A stretch of DNA of 64,000 bases, taken from Glycomyces niveus. Lineage in GTDB: Bacteria; Actinomycetota; Actinomycetes; Mycobacteriales; Micromonosporaceae. Below are positions 8,378 through 16,688 of this stretch, piece after piece. Under the pieces are notes generated by a model. It made no database searches. It was given only the letters and a program-made list of their open reading frames with translations, and had not been told where the DNA came from. The stretch's first letter is position 1. Each line of letters begins with the position of its first letter. The stretch is taken from assembly GCF_017592475.1 (NCBI RefSeq), contig NZ_JAGFNP010000001.1:237546-301545 (forward strand). The letters run 5' to 3'. The position numbers were made by a program, and so were the translations under genes.

Positions 8378-9367
8378 ATGGCCGTAGCCCTGTCGATCCT
8401 CGACCTGGCGCCGATCGCGCCGGGCCGGTCCGCGCGCGAGAGCCTCGCGGCGAGCGTCGAACTCGCCCGGGCCGCCGAACGCAGCGGCTACACGCGGGTC
8501 TGGTACGCCGAGCACCACAACATGCCGACCATCGCCTCCAGCGCCACGAGCGTCGTCATCGGGCACGTCGCCGAGCACACCGACACCATCCGCCTCGGCG
8601 CGGGCGGCATCATGCTGCCCAACCACTCCCCGCTCGTGATCGCCGAGCAGTTCGGCACCCTCGAGACCCTCTTCCCCGGCCGCATCGACCTCGGCCTCGG
8701 CCGCGCCCCGGGCACCGACCGCGAGACCATGCGCGCCATCCGCCGCGACGCGACCTCCGCCGACACGTTCCCGCAGGACGTGCTCGAACTCCAGGCCTAC
8801 CTCAAGGGCGAGTCGCGCGTCCCGGGCGTCCAGTCCGTGCCCGTCCCCGAGGGCGAGGTGCCGCTCTACCTCCTGGGCTCCTCGCTGTTCGGCGCGCAGC
8901 TCGCCGCCCAGCTCGGCCTGCCCTACGCGTTCGCCTCCCACTTCGCGCCCGACGCCCTCTTCGAGGCCGTCGCCGCCTACCGCGAGGAGTTCCGTCCCTC
9001 CGAGCAGCTCGCCGCCCCGTACGTCATCGCGGGCGTGAACGTCTTCGCCGCCGAGAGCCGTGAGCAGGCCGAGGCCCAGCGCGAGACCGCCTACCGCAAC
9101 CGCGCCCGCGGCTTCATCTCCCGCGGCGGCCAGGGCCGCGAGTACACCGATGCCGAGATCGACGCGTTCCTCGCCTCCGCCGGCGGCCGCCAGCTCACCG
9201 CCATGACCAAGTACACCGCCACCGGCACCGCCGAGGACGTGCGCGCCTACCTCGAGGACTTCGCCGCGAAGGTCCGCGCCGACGAGCTCATCACCGCCCA
9301 CTACGCCCCCGAGGTCCCCGAACGCATCCGCTCGGTCGAACTCACCGCCAAGGCCATGATCCGCTGA
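8378..9367 (+). CDS. LLM-class (luciferase-like) flavin-dependent oxidoreductase
   Basis: A 329-residue TIM-barrel monooxygenase of the bacterial-luciferase superfamily, using FMN or F420. Family signatures are [51 protein letters not shown] and [13 protein letters not shown]. It closely resembles the MsnO8/CmlD-like group of broad-substrate members. AAGGAAGG precedes the ATG. It lies downstream of the ArsR-like gene and ends at a strong hairpin. Confidence 0.9.
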   Translation: MAVALSILDLAPIAPGRSARESLAASVELARAAERSGYTRVWYAEHHNMPTIASSATSVVIGHVAEHTDTIRLGAGGIMLPNHSPLVIAEQFGTLETLFPGRIDLGLGRAPGTDRETMRAIRRDATSADTFPQDVLELQAYLKGESRVPGVQSVPVPEGEVPLYLLGSSLFGAQLAAQLGLPYAFASHFAPDALFEAVAAYREEFRPSEQLAAPYVIAGVNVFAAESREQAEAQRETAYRNRARGFISRGGQGREYTDAEIDAFLASAGGRQLTAMTKYTATGTAEDVRAYLEDFAAKVRADELITAHYAPEVPERIRSVELTAKAMIR

Positions 9368-9375
9368 CGCGAAAA

Positions 9376-9401
9376 GGGGTCCGGCGCGAACGCCGGACCC
9401 C
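9376..9401 (+). terminator. Hairpin terminator
   Basis: GGGGTCCGGCG and its exact complement enclose a CGAA tetraloop 8 bases after the oxidoreductase stop codon. No U-tract follows, which is usual in high-GC actinomycetes. Confidence 0.8.
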
Positions 9402-9522
9402 TCATGCTGGCCCGCGTGCAGGACCTGATATCAGCCGTCACGGCTCGCGACTGGCGTGAACCGGCACCTCAATTGCCCCAACTTGCGCGGGATTGCCGCA
9501 AGGCAAGCCGTGAGCAGTCCGT

Positions 9523-9654
9523 GATCGCCTCGCGACCGAAGGGTACGAGCGGCTACTCGAGGCGGCCCGGACCGGGGCGTGCAAGAAGCGTCTGGCGGTC
9601 GAGTTCGGCATCAGCCGCCGCTGCATCGAACGGATGATTTCGGCCGAAGGATGA
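9523..9654 (+). pseudogene. Helix-turn-helix gene remnant
   Basis: The frame reads GYERLLEAARTGACKKRLA followed by VEFGISRRCIERMISAEG and a stop, a good helix-turn-helix of the kind found at the tail of recombinases and small DNA-binding proteins. An in-frame stop lies four codons before GAT 9523 and no start codon follows it, so this is either the broken 3' end of a gene or a chance frame. The surrounding 9402-9832 holds no other gene I can support and has a less biased composition than its neighbours. Confidence 0.4.
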
Positions 9655-9832
9655 TCATGAAGTGAACCCTTCTCAGTCTGGGTCTGTCGGGAGCGGGATG
9701 CCCAATCGTGCCGACCCGGAATGCTCGCATTACAGGACAAATGCCCGTGCCTTCGCGCAGCGCCCCGAGTCATGGTAATGCTGGAGATGACCGGTTCCAG
9801 TGACCGCACACAACTGGCGAGAGGAAAGGGCC

Positions 9833-10870
9833 GTGGGCGATTCGAAGGCCGGCAGCGACTTCGCCGAGCTGTCACGCAGGGTCCGAGCAGTCGGCCTCAT
9901 GAGCCACCGCCCCGGCTACTACACGCTCCGGTTCATGCTCGTCGGCGCCGTGTTCGCAGCCTCCTGGACGGGCTTCGTGCTCATCGGCGACACCTGGATC
10001 CAGATGCTCATGGCCGTGTTCATGGCCATCGTGAGCGCCCAGGTGGCGCTGCTGGGCCACGATCTGGCCCACCGTCAGGTCTTCCGGGGTCGCGCCGCCA
10101 CTGAGCGGGCGGGCTGGTTCACCGGCAATCTGGCCAACGGCATGGGTTACGGGTGGTGGACCGAGAAGCACAACCGCCACCACGCCAACCCCAACCACGA
10201 GGAGCTCGACCCGGACGTCTCACCGGGCTTGTTCGTGTGGACGGAGCGTCAGGGGCGCGCTGCCCAAGGCGTGAGCCGGTTCTTCATCAAGTACGAGGCG
10301 CAGCTGTTCTTCCCGGCCCTGCTCTTCGAGGGCTTCAACCTCAACTGGTCGGGCATCAGATCGGTCCTCACACCGGGCCTCAGGAACCGAGGCGTGGAGG
10401 CGGTGCTGCTCGCGGCGCACTTGGCCGCCTATCTCACGGCCGTGTTCCTGGTGCTCTCACCCGGCAAGGCGATCGCGTTCATCCTGGTACACAAAGCAGT
10501 CTGGGGCGTGTACATGGGCTCGGTCTTCGCCCCCAACCACAAAGGAATGCCGACGCTGACGGGCGACACCGAGCTGGACTATCTGCGCAAGCAGGTGCTG
10601 ACCTCCCGGAACGTCAAGGGCGGCTGGTTCACCAACTTTGCCCTCGGCGGCCTGAACTACCAGATCGAGCACCACCTGTTCCCCGGTATGCCGTCGGTGC
10701 ACCTGGGACGGGCTCAGCCGATCGTGCGCGACTTCTGCGCCGAGAAGGGCATCCCTTATCGCGAGACCGGCCTGATCCAGTCCTGGCGCGAAGCCCTTGC
10801 CCAGCTGCACCGCAACGGCGAACACCTGCGTCATCCTCCGCAAGGGCGCGCCACGTCCTCGGCCGGATGA
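9833..10870 (+). CDS. Membrane fatty acid desaturase
   Basis: A 345-residue di-iron integral-membrane desaturase. The three histidine boxes are complete: HDLAH, HNRHHANPNH and QIEHHLFP. Two hydrophobic pairs (around LRFMLVGAVFAASWTGFVL and AHLAAYLTAVFLVLSP) anchor it. The GTG at 9833 is chosen because GAGGAAAGG ends 3 bases before it; an upstream in-frame GTG at 9800 has no binding site. Its likely role is to introduce a double bond into membrane acyl chains. It stands alone. Confidence 0.88.
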   Translation: MGDSKAGSDFAELSRRVRAVGLMSHRPGYYTLRFMLVGAVFAASWTGFVLIGDTWIQMLMAVFMAIVSAQVALLGHDLAHRQVFRGRAATERAGWFTGNLANGMGYGWWTEKHNRHHANPNHEELDPDVSPGLFVWTERQGRAAQGVSRFFIKYEAQLFFPALLFEGFNLNWSGIRSVLTPGLRNRGVEAVLLAAHLAAYLTAVFLVLSPGKAIAFILVHKAVWGVYMGSVFAPNHKGMPTLTGDTELDYLRKQVLTSRNVKGGWFTNFALGGLNYQIEHHLFPGMPSVHLGRAQPIVRDFCAEKGIPYRETGLIQSWREALAQLHRNGEHLRHPPQGRATSSAG

Positions 10871-10961
10871 GGCGGTATCGGATCGGTACGGCCATCGGGC
10901 TAGCGGTGCACTCACCGCAGTGCGGACCTGCCGCGTTCGGGCAGCCCGGCCGCGGCGTGTG

Positions 10962-11222
10962 TCAGGGCCTTCCTCGCCCCCTCCACGCGGCCGTCGCACG
11001 ATGCAGGAGTGTCTCCGGCTTTCGGCGACGGCTGATCTGCACCATGACTATGGCGACCGCCGCGATCCCGACCGCTACCGACCCGACGAGGAGCGGGAGC
11101 GCCGATCGCAGGAGGTCACTTCCGCTGCGATGGCCCTCAGGTCCCTCGTCGTGCCAGTGCTCTGGCGCCGACGGCTCGCCATCGGTCTCTGGGTGCTTCG
11201 TCGGTTCGCTCGCTGTGTCCAT
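10962..11222 (-). CDS. Small single-pass membrane protein, unknown function
   Basis: An 86-residue protein with an acidic, His-containing N-terminus, one transmembrane helix (residues 41-62, ALPLLVGSVAVGIAAVAIVM) and a basic tail RRRKPETLLHRATAAWRGRGRP. AGAGGAGA stands 8 bases before the ATG on the minus strand, which supports a real gene. This layout occurs in many actinomycete proteins of the DUF3618 kind, but I cannot assign a family. Confidence 0.6.
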   Translation of the reverse strand: MDTASEPTKHPETDGEPSAPEHWHDEGPEGHRSGSDLLRSALPLLVGSVAVGIAAVAIVMVQISRRRKPETLLHRATAAWRGRGRP

Positions 11223-11307
11223 GGGGCCGTCTCCTCTTGATGCGGGTGTGGAGTCATGCCCCTTGAGGGCGAAGCGAAACCACGCCCTGAACGCACGGAC
11301 GCTGCGA

Positions 11308-11472
11308 TCAAGCCGAACGGCGGCCGGCGCGACGCCTGATGAGCCCGAAGACGAGGGTGCCGATGAACAGCACGATACCGACGACGGCCAACCAAAGCAG
11401 GCCCTCGATAGCGAACCCGAGGATCGCGAGCAGAACCCAGGCGACGATCAAGATCCAAAGAACTGTAGCCAT
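11308..11472 (-). CDS. Small hydrophobic membrane protein
   Basis: A 54-residue protein made of two transmembrane helices (LWILIVAWVLLAILGFAIEG and LWLAVVGIVLFIGTLVFGLI) and a basic end RRRAGRRSA. Proteins of this size and shape are frequent next to stress-related genes in actinomycetes; the function is unknown. The ATG at 11472 is chosen over a TTG ten codons upstream. Confidence 0.55.
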   Translation of the reverse strand: MATVLWILIVAWVLLAILGFAIEGLLWLAVVGIVLFIGTLVFGLIRRRAGRRSA

Positions 11473-11664
11473 ATCCCGATCGTATGCCTGCGAACAGCGC
11501 AAATGGCCGGAAAGTGAAACAAACTTTCAACAGCGGAGCGCTCGGCGCTCGGTTCCAGAAATGGCTTCGCTTCCGATCCGTGGCGCTCTCGATGTACACC
11601 GGGTCCGTACTGAGGAAGCGCGACCGCAACGAATCCGAAAGATATTCACAAACATGAATAGCGG

Positions 11665-11736
11665 TGGGTGCTACAGGGATCGAACCTGTGACCACCTCGT
11701 TGTAAGCGAGGTGCTCTACCGCTGAGCTAAGCACCC
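11665..11736 (-). tRNA. tRNA-Val (anticodon TAC)
   Basis: The minus strand folds into a cloverleaf: acceptor GGGTGCT/AGCACCC, D arm GCTC/GAGC, anticodon stem CCTCG/CGAGG with loop CTTACAA, T arm with GGTTCGATCC. The anticodon TAC reads valine GUA and GUN codons. The CCA end is not encoded. The 190 bases between it and the small membrane gene hold no gene I can see. Confidence 0.95.
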
Positions 11737-11893
11737 GGAGGGCGCGCGGAAGCGCGCCGAGCCTGAGAAAGGGTACCTGAACGCGGACTTGGGCGCGAGT
11801 GCCGGGTGCTGGACGCGTCCCGCATCGTGGGCGCGGGACGAGGCGTGCGGCACAGACCGGAATTCAATGGAAGCTTCAACTGTTGGGGAGTTC

Positions 11894-12610
11894 GTGGAAA
11901 AACTTCGCGTGGACATCTGGTCCGACATCGCCTGCCCGTGGTGCTACGTGGGCAAGGCCCGGTTCGACAAGGCCGTGCAGCAGCTGGAGGGGAAGGTCGA
12001 CGTCGAGGTCCGTCACCGGTCCTTCGAGCTCGACCCGCACCGCGAGCCGGGCGACACCGCCCCGGTCGTCGACATGCTCGTCAAGAAGTACGGCATGAGC
12101 CGCGCCCAAGCGCAGGCCGGCGAGTACCGGCTCAAAGACCTCGCCAAGGCCGAAGACCTCGACTACCAGGCCGAAGGCCGCGACCACGGCAACACCTTCG
12201 ACCTGCACCGGATCCTCCACCTCGCCTCGGAGCGGGGCCTGGAGGCCGAGGCGTGGCAGGCGTTCTATGTCGCGAACTTCGCCGACGAGGCCTCGATCTT
12301 CGACCGCCAGCGCGTGATCGACGTGGCCGTGGGAGCCGGGCTCGACAAGGACGAGGTCGTCGCCGTGCTCGACGAACCCGAGGCCTACCGCGAGGCCGTG
12401 CGCGCCGACGAGGCCGAGGCCGCCGCGCTCGGCGCCACCGGCGTCCCCTTCTTCGTCGTCGACGAGAAGTACGGCGTCTCCGGCGCCCAGCCCACCGAGC
12501 TGTTCGCCGAGGTCCTCGAGAAGGCTTGGCGCGAAAAGCAACCCGCGATCACCACGATCTCCGGGGCCGAGGACGCCGAGGCGTGCGGCCCGGACGGCTG
12601 CGAGATCTAG
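11894..12610 (+). CDS. DsbA-family oxidoreductase, FrnE-like
   Basis: A 238-residue cytoplasmic thioredoxin-fold protein of the FrnE group. The N-terminus VDIWSDIACPWCYVGKARF carries the CPWC redox motif, and GATGVPFFVVDEKYGVSGAQ holds the cis-proline (GVPF). The GTG at 11894 follows GGGGAG by 3 bases; an in-frame ATG at 11867 would add nine residues. A CGPDGCEI tail adds a second pair of Cys. It is expected to act in disulfide exchange or isomerisation of small molecules. Confidence 0.88.
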   Translation: MEKLRVDIWSDIACPWCYVGKARFDKAVQQLEGKVDVEVRHRSFELDPHREPGDTAPVVDMLVKKYGMSRAQAQAGEYRLKDLAKAEDLDYQAEGRDHGNTFDLHRILHLASERGLEAEAWQAFYVANFADEASIFDRQRVIDVAVGAGLDKDEVVAVLDEPEAYREAVRADEAEAAALGATGVPFFVVDEKYGVSGAQPTELFAEVLEKAWREKQPAITTISGAEDAEACGPDGCEI

Positions 12611-12703
12611 GACGGGTTCAGGCGTAACTCGCGAAACCCTCACGAACGGGCACCTTCGGGAATATCCTGAGGCGAATTCCGCTCGATCGAGGAGGCGATA
12701 GCC

Positions 12704-13870
12704 ATGCCGATGGACCGCGAGACGCAACTCAGGCTGGTGAAACTGCGCGACGACACCGGCGTGCTCTCGCTCTACGTCAACGCCGACCCCCGGCAGGAAG
12801 GTTCCACACCGCCCTGGAAGACCCGGCTCGACCAGGGCCTGAAGCAACTGCTCGAATCCGTCGACAACGGCACCCGCTCCGGGCTCGGCCGCCGGCTCGA
12901 GGAGATGAAGCTCGACCTCGAGCAGCTCGTCCGTCCCGGCGCGCCCGGGATCGGCCGCGCGCTGTTCGTCGGCCTCGCCAGCGGCCAGACCTACCGCGTC
13001 GAGATGCAGACGCCGCTGACCGACCGGATCGCCCTCGCCCCCCGCTCCCACATCGCCCCGATGTTCGGCGCCTGGGCCGAGGGCTCGCCGACCGGCATCG
13101 CCGTCGTCGACGGCAAGGGCATGCGCCTGCTCGACAGCCGCTTCGGCAAGTGCGAGGAGGTCTCCGGGCTCCACTTCGAGCTCGACACCGCCGAATGGCG
13201 GGTCATGAAGGGCCCCAGCGCCACCCGCAGCGCCTGGGGCGGGCGCGACGGCATCAGCGCGAACAACCAGCACGACCTGTTCGACTACCGCATCGCCGAG
13301 CACCTGCAGAAGTTCCTCGCCGCCGCGCACTCCACCCTGGAGGAGCACGTGGCGACGTTCGGCTGGGAGCTGCTGGTCATCTCCGGCGAGCCCGAGCTCG
13401 TCGAGGCGTCCACCAAGTCCCTGCACAACGGGTTCAAAGCCCAGGTCGTGCCCTCTCAGCTGGTGCTGAGCCAGTCCACGCCCGCGCAGGTCCAGCAGGC
13501 CCTCGCGCCCGAGATCGCGGCGGCGCGGGCGGCCCGCGACGCCCAGTTGATCGCCGAATTCAACGAGTCCCCGCGCAAGACGGTCGCGGGCTCCGAGGCC
13601 GTGATCGACGCGCTCCAGGGCGGCCGGGTCGACCGGCTCGTCATGGAGCGCGACTCGGTGTGGAGCGGCCGCCGCATCCCCGACGGGACGGTTCTCGCCG
13701 ACTCGATCGCGCCGGGGGAGCCCGAGGTCGCCGCGGCGATCGCGGACGCCCAGCTCGGCGAGGCGATGATCGAGATGGCGCTGGCCTCCGACGCGAGGGT
13801 GTCGATCCTCAGCGACGGCGTCCGGCTCGACGAGCAGGCGGGCGGGGTCGGCGCGTTCCTGCGCTGGTGA
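12704..13870 (+). CDS. aeRF1-type release-factor family protein (VLRF1/baeRF)
   Basis: A 388-residue member of the bacterial proteins related to eukaryotic and archaeal release factor 1, as found in many actinomycetes. The N-terminal domain (LSLYVNADPRQEG near residue 25, GLGRRLEEM, RALFVGLASG), a central eL30/RNase-H-like domain (ELLVISGEPELVEAST) and a C-terminal ILSDGVRLDEQAGGVGAFLRW are recognisable. I see no GGQ motif; the loop in its place is SAWGGRDGISANNQHDLFD. GAGGAGG precedes the ATG. It may act in rescue of stalled ribosomes, by analogy with Vms1-like factors; this is inference. Confidence 0.75.
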   Translation: MPMDRETQLRLVKLRDDTGVLSLYVNADPRQEGSTPPWKTRLDQGLKQLLESVDNGTRSGLGRRLEEMKLDLEQLVRPGAPGIGRALFVGLASGQTYRVEMQTPLTDRIALAPRSHIAPMFGAWAEGSPTGIAVVDGKGMRLLDSRFGKCEEVSGLHFELDTAEWRVMKGPSATRSAWGGRDGISANNQHDLFDYRIAEHLQKFLAAAHSTLEEHVATFGWELLVISGEPELVEASTKSLHNGFKAQVVPSQLVLSQSTPAQVQQALAPEIAAARAARDAQLIAEFNESPRKTVAGSEAVIDALQGGRVDRLVMERDSVWSGRRIPDGTVLADSIAPGEPEVAAAIADAQLGEAMIEMALASDARVSILSDGVRLDEQAGGVGAFLRW

Positions 13871-13890
13871 CCACCGCTGGAGCCGATAAG

Positions 13891-13909
13891 TTAGGTTATG
13901 CTAACCTTT
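13891..13909 (+). promoter_or_regulatory. DtxR/IdeR-type iron box over a -10 element
   Basis: TTAGGTTATGCTAACCTTT matches 16 of the 19 positions of the established actinobacterial iron box. A -10 hexamer TATGCT (13897-13902) lies inside it, the arrangement used by iron-repressed promoters. Transcription to the right would begin near 13909 and reach only the two hairpins that follow, not a protein gene. Confidence 0.75.
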
Positions 13910-13980
13910 CTTTGGCAGTACGAACCAGGGCCGCGGGTCTCTCACCTCCCGCGGCCCTGAGCCGTCCCCGGCTTCTTTTA
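13909..13980 (+). ncRNA. Candidate iron-regulated small RNA
   Basis: Downstream of the iron box, about 17 unpaired bases lead into a perfect 12-bp stem (13926-13937 with 13948-13959) whose 10-base loop is TCTCTCACCT. A second hairpin follows (AGCCG 13960-13964 with CGGCT 13969-13973), ending in TCTTTTATC like an intrinsic terminator. The pyrimidine loop is complementary to purine-rich ribosome binding sites such as AGGUGAGAGA. No reading frame of note is present. Alternatively the hairpins only terminate the upstream gene; then the iron box would have no target. Confidence 0.5.
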
Positions 13981-13995
13981 TCTCCTGGATCACAA

Positions 13996-14024
13996 AGCGC
14001 CCGTTGGGCTTCCCTTCGGGCGCT
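13996..14024. terminator. Hairpin terminator
   Basis: AGCGCCCG (13996-14003) and CGGGCGCT (14017-14024) enclose 13 bases and are followed by CTTTGCCC. It separates the small RNA candidate from the monooxygenase promoter. Confidence 0.6.
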
Positions 14025-14039
14025 CTTTGCCCTACCTTG

Positions 14040-14059
14040 AATTCATCAGGTGATGAATT
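14040..14059 (+). promoter_or_regulatory. MarR/TetR-like operator overlapping a promoter
   Basis: AATTCATCA and TGATGAATT form a perfect 9-bp inverted repeat with a 2-base centre, an A/T-rich block in G/C-rich surroundings. TTGAAT (14037-14042) and TAATTG (14059-14064) at 16 bases could be the -35 and -10 of the monooxygenase gene, so a repressor here would block RNA polymerase. No regulator gene is adjacent. Confidence 0.6.
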
Positions 14060-14092
14060 AATTGCCTCGCACCCCCAGTGAAGGAGAGCGGC

Positions 14093-15508
14093 ATGTCAAC
14101 GCAAGCCGAAGTCATCGTCGTCGGAGCCGGGCCCACCGGCCTGCTCCTGGCCGGTGACCTCGCCGAAGTCGGCGTCAACGTCATCGTCCTCGAAGGACGC
14201 GGTGAGAAGATCTCGAACCTCTCCCGGGCCTTCGGCGTCCACGCCCGCACCCTCGAGGAGTTCGACGCCCGCGGCCTCGCCGAAGAGCTCATCGCCTACG
14301 GCGGCGCGCAGCTACCCGGCATCCGCCTGTTCAACCGCGTCACCCTCCACCTCGCCGACCTCGAGACCCGCTTCCCCTACCTCCTCATGACCCCGCAGTA
14401 CAATGTGGAGGCAGTGTTGCGGCGCCGCGCCCTCGCCGCCGGGGCCGCGATCCTCTACGACCGCAAGGTGACCGGACTCGAGCAGGCCGGAGGCCAAGTC
14501 ACCCTGCACACCGAGGCGGGGGACTACACCGCCTCCTACGTCGTCGGCGCGGACGGCGTCAAATCCGCCGTGCGGCAGGCGATCGGCATGCCCTACCCCG
14601 GCGAGGCCGTCCTGAAGTCGATCATGCTCGCGGACGTGAAGCTCGCCGAACCGCCCGCCGAGAGCCCCGCCATCCAGGGCATCAACGGCGCCTTCTGCTT
14701 CGTCGCCACCTTCGGCGACGAGTACTGGCGCGTCTTCGCCTGGAACTCGGCCGACCAGAAGGGCGACGACGAGCCGATCGAACTCGACGAGGTCAAGGAG
14801 GCCGCGCGGCTCGCCTTCGGCACCGACTTCGGCATGCACGACCCCCGCTGGATCTCCCGCTTCCACTCCGACGAGCGCCAGGTCCCGAACTACCGCGACG
14901 GCAACGTCTTCCTCGCCGGCGACGCCGCCCACTGCCACTCCCCGGCGGGCGGCCAGGGCATGAACACCGGCCTCCAGGACGCCGCCAACCTCTCCTGGAA
15001 GCTCGCCGCCGTCCTCAGGGGCGCCGACCCGGCCCTCCTCGACACCTACAACGGCGAACGCCACCCCGTGGGCAAGGCCGTGCTCCGCTCCAGCGGCGCC
15101 ATCATCCGCCTCGCCGCCGAGCGCTCGAAGATCAAGGCCGCCATCGGCGGGCTCGCCGCCGCCACCGCCCTGCACATCAAGCCGATCGAGGCCAAGGCGA
15201 TGGGCATGATCTCGGGCGTCGGCATCCACTACGGACACGAGAAGGGCGAGGACGCCCTCGTCGGCCACCGCGCCAACGACATCGCCCTCGCCGACGGCAC
15301 CCGCCTCTACGAGGCCCTGCGCGGCGGGAAGTTCGTGGTCCTCGACAGCGCCGAGTCCTACGCGGCCGGCTTCGTGGCCGACGCCGACTCGGCCGCCCCC
15401 GACGGCATCGTCAAGATCGTCCGCCCCGACGCCTACATCGGCTGGGCCGGGGAGGACGACCCTGCCGCGATCCGCGCCTACCTGGAGACCTGCGCGGGCA
15501 AGAGCTGA
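14093..15508 (+). CDS. FAD-dependent aromatic monooxygenase (PheA/TetX-like group)
   Basis: A 471-residue class A flavoprotein hydroxylase. It has the GXGXXG motif VIVVGAGPTGLLLAGDLAEVG at residue 8, the central DG motif YVVGADGVKSAVRQAIG, and the FAD ribityl motif GDAAHCHSPAGGQGMNTGLQDAANL near residue 280. The C-terminal thioredoxin-like domain typical of PgaE/MHPCO relatives is present. AAGGAGAG stands before the ATG at 14093. Substrate unknown; the operator upstream suggests induction by an aromatic compound or antibiotic. Confidence 0.88.
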   Translation: MSTQAEVIVVGAGPTGLLLAGDLAEVGVNVIVLEGRGEKISNLSRAFGVHARTLEEFDARGLAEELIAYGGAQLPGIRLFNRVTLHLADLETRFPYLLMTPQYNVEAVLRRRALAAGAAILYDRKVTGLEQAGGQVTLHTEAGDYTASYVVGADGVKSAVRQAIGMPYPGEAVLKSIMLADVKLAEPPAESPAIQGINGAFCFVATFGDEYWRVFAWNSADQKGDDEPIELDEVKEAARLAFGTDFGMHDPRWISRFHSDERQVPNYRDGNVFLAGDAAHCHSPAGGQGMNTGLQDAANLSWKLAAVLRGADPALLDTYNGERHPVGKAVLRSSGAIIRLAAERSKIKAAIGGLAAATALHIKPIEAKAMGMISGVGIHYGHEKGEDALVGHRANDIALADGTRLYEALRGGKFVVLDSAESYAAGFVADADSAAPDGIVKIVRPDAYIGWAGEDDPAAIRAYLETCAGKS

Positions 15509-15524
15509 CACCGGACACCACCAC

Positions 15525-15556
15525 GACGGCGGCGGGCCACCCGGCCCGCCGCCGTC
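15525..15556 (+). terminator. Strong hairpin terminator
   Basis: A perfect 14-bp stem (GACGGCGGCGGGCC with its complement) and the loop ACCC lie 16 bases after the monooxygenase stop codon. Confidence 0.85.
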
Positions 15557-15724
15557 CCCGCGTCCGCCGCTTGAGGACGGTCGGCGGCACCGGGGCGAGG
15601 GGCGGGCGTTCCACATGGGGCCGAGGTGCATTCATCGCGTGTTCACCGGTTGAGGGTGTTCGGAACGCGGCATTTGTCGTTGACTTGCCTTCCACCCGGT
15701 TTCATCCTGAGATATAGAGGTTCC

Positions 15725-16648
15725 ATGACCACCATCCTCAGTAGACGGAATATCCTCGGTGTTGGCATCGCGGTCGGCGCCACCGCCGTCGCCTCCGGCG
15801 CCCTCGCCACCGCCGCCGAAGCCCAGGAGTCCTTCGGCGCCAACCTCATCGGCCCCGCCCGGGGCGACCAGCTCCACCTCATCACCTTCAACCTCCGGTA
15901 CGAGGGCGGCGACCCCTCGCCCCGCACCTGGGACGAGCGCCGCCCGCTCGTCAAGACCGTCCTGTGGCGCGAGCGCCCCACCGTCCTGTTCACACAGGAG
16001 GGCCTGTACGGCCAGAACCAGGACGTCCTCGAAGACCTCAAGGACCACGACTGGATCCACCTCGGCCGCCTCGGCGGCTCCAAGAGCGAGGCCACCGCGG
16101 TCTTCTGGGACCGCCGCCGCCTCAAGGCCCTCGAGTACGACCACCTGTGGCTCTCGGACACCCCGCTGCTCATCGGCTCCAAGAACTGGGGCAACAACGT
16201 CGTCCGGATGCTCACCTGGGTCCGCTTCCTCGACCTGCGCACCGGCCGGGAGTTCTACGCGGTCAACAACCACTTCGACCACCAGTCCGAGCCCGCCCGC
16301 CAGAAGGGCGCGCAGATGAACCTCGACGTCATCGCGCCCTGGGCCGAGGCCGGCGTCCCGGTGGTCTGCGCGGGCGACTTCAACCAGGTCCCCGACACCC
16401 CGACCTACACGATCCTCACCGACGGCGGACTCGTCGACACCATGCTCGCCGCCGAGGAGCAGGTGACACCCGTGTACGGCACCTGGAACGGCTGGAATCC
16501 CGTCCCCAGCGAGGAAGAGCGGCGCATCGACTGGATCCTCACCACCCCCGACGTGCGGATTCTCAAGGCGGGCGTGAACACCTACGCCAAGGACGGGCGC
16601 ACACCCTCCGACCACTGGGCGGCGCAGGCGCTCATCGAGCTCCCCTAA
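15725..16648 (+). CDS. Secreted endonuclease/exonuclease/phosphatase-family protein (Tat signal)
   Basis: A 307-residue EEP-fold phosphodiesterase. A Tat-type signal with SRRNILG, a hydrophobic stretch and an ATAAEAQ cleavage region occupies residues 1-36. Catalytic elements are visible: TFNLRYEG, TQEGLYGQ (metal-binding Glu), NNHFDHQSE, CAGDFNQVPDTP and PSDHWAAQ (general-base Asp-His). Related proteins cleave phosphodiester bonds in nucleic acids, sphingomyelin or inositol phosphates; the substrate is not evident. GAGG precedes the ATG. Confidence 0.88.
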   Translation: MTTILSRRNILGVGIAVGATAVASGALATAAEAQESFGANLIGPARGDQLHLITFNLRYEGGDPSPRTWDERRPLVKTVLWRERPTVLFTQEGLYGQNQDVLEDLKDHDWIHLGRLGGSKSEATAVFWDRRRLKALEYDHLWLSDTPLLIGSKNWGNNVVRMLTWVRFLDLRTGREFYAVNNHFDHQSEPARQKGAQMNLDVIAPWAEAGVPVVCAGDFNQVPDTPTYTILTDGGLVDTMLAAEEQVTPVYGTWNGWNPVPSEEERRIDWILTTPDVRILKAGVNTYAKDGRTPSDHWAAQALIELP

Positions 16649-16688
16649 ACGGTCGGCGGGGCGGCGGCGGCGCGGATATTTTGAGGAC

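Noticed and set aside
9404..9637. 77-residue frame after the luciferase-like gene
   Set aside because: Poor codon bias and no similarity; the HTH-like remnant in another frame is more credible.
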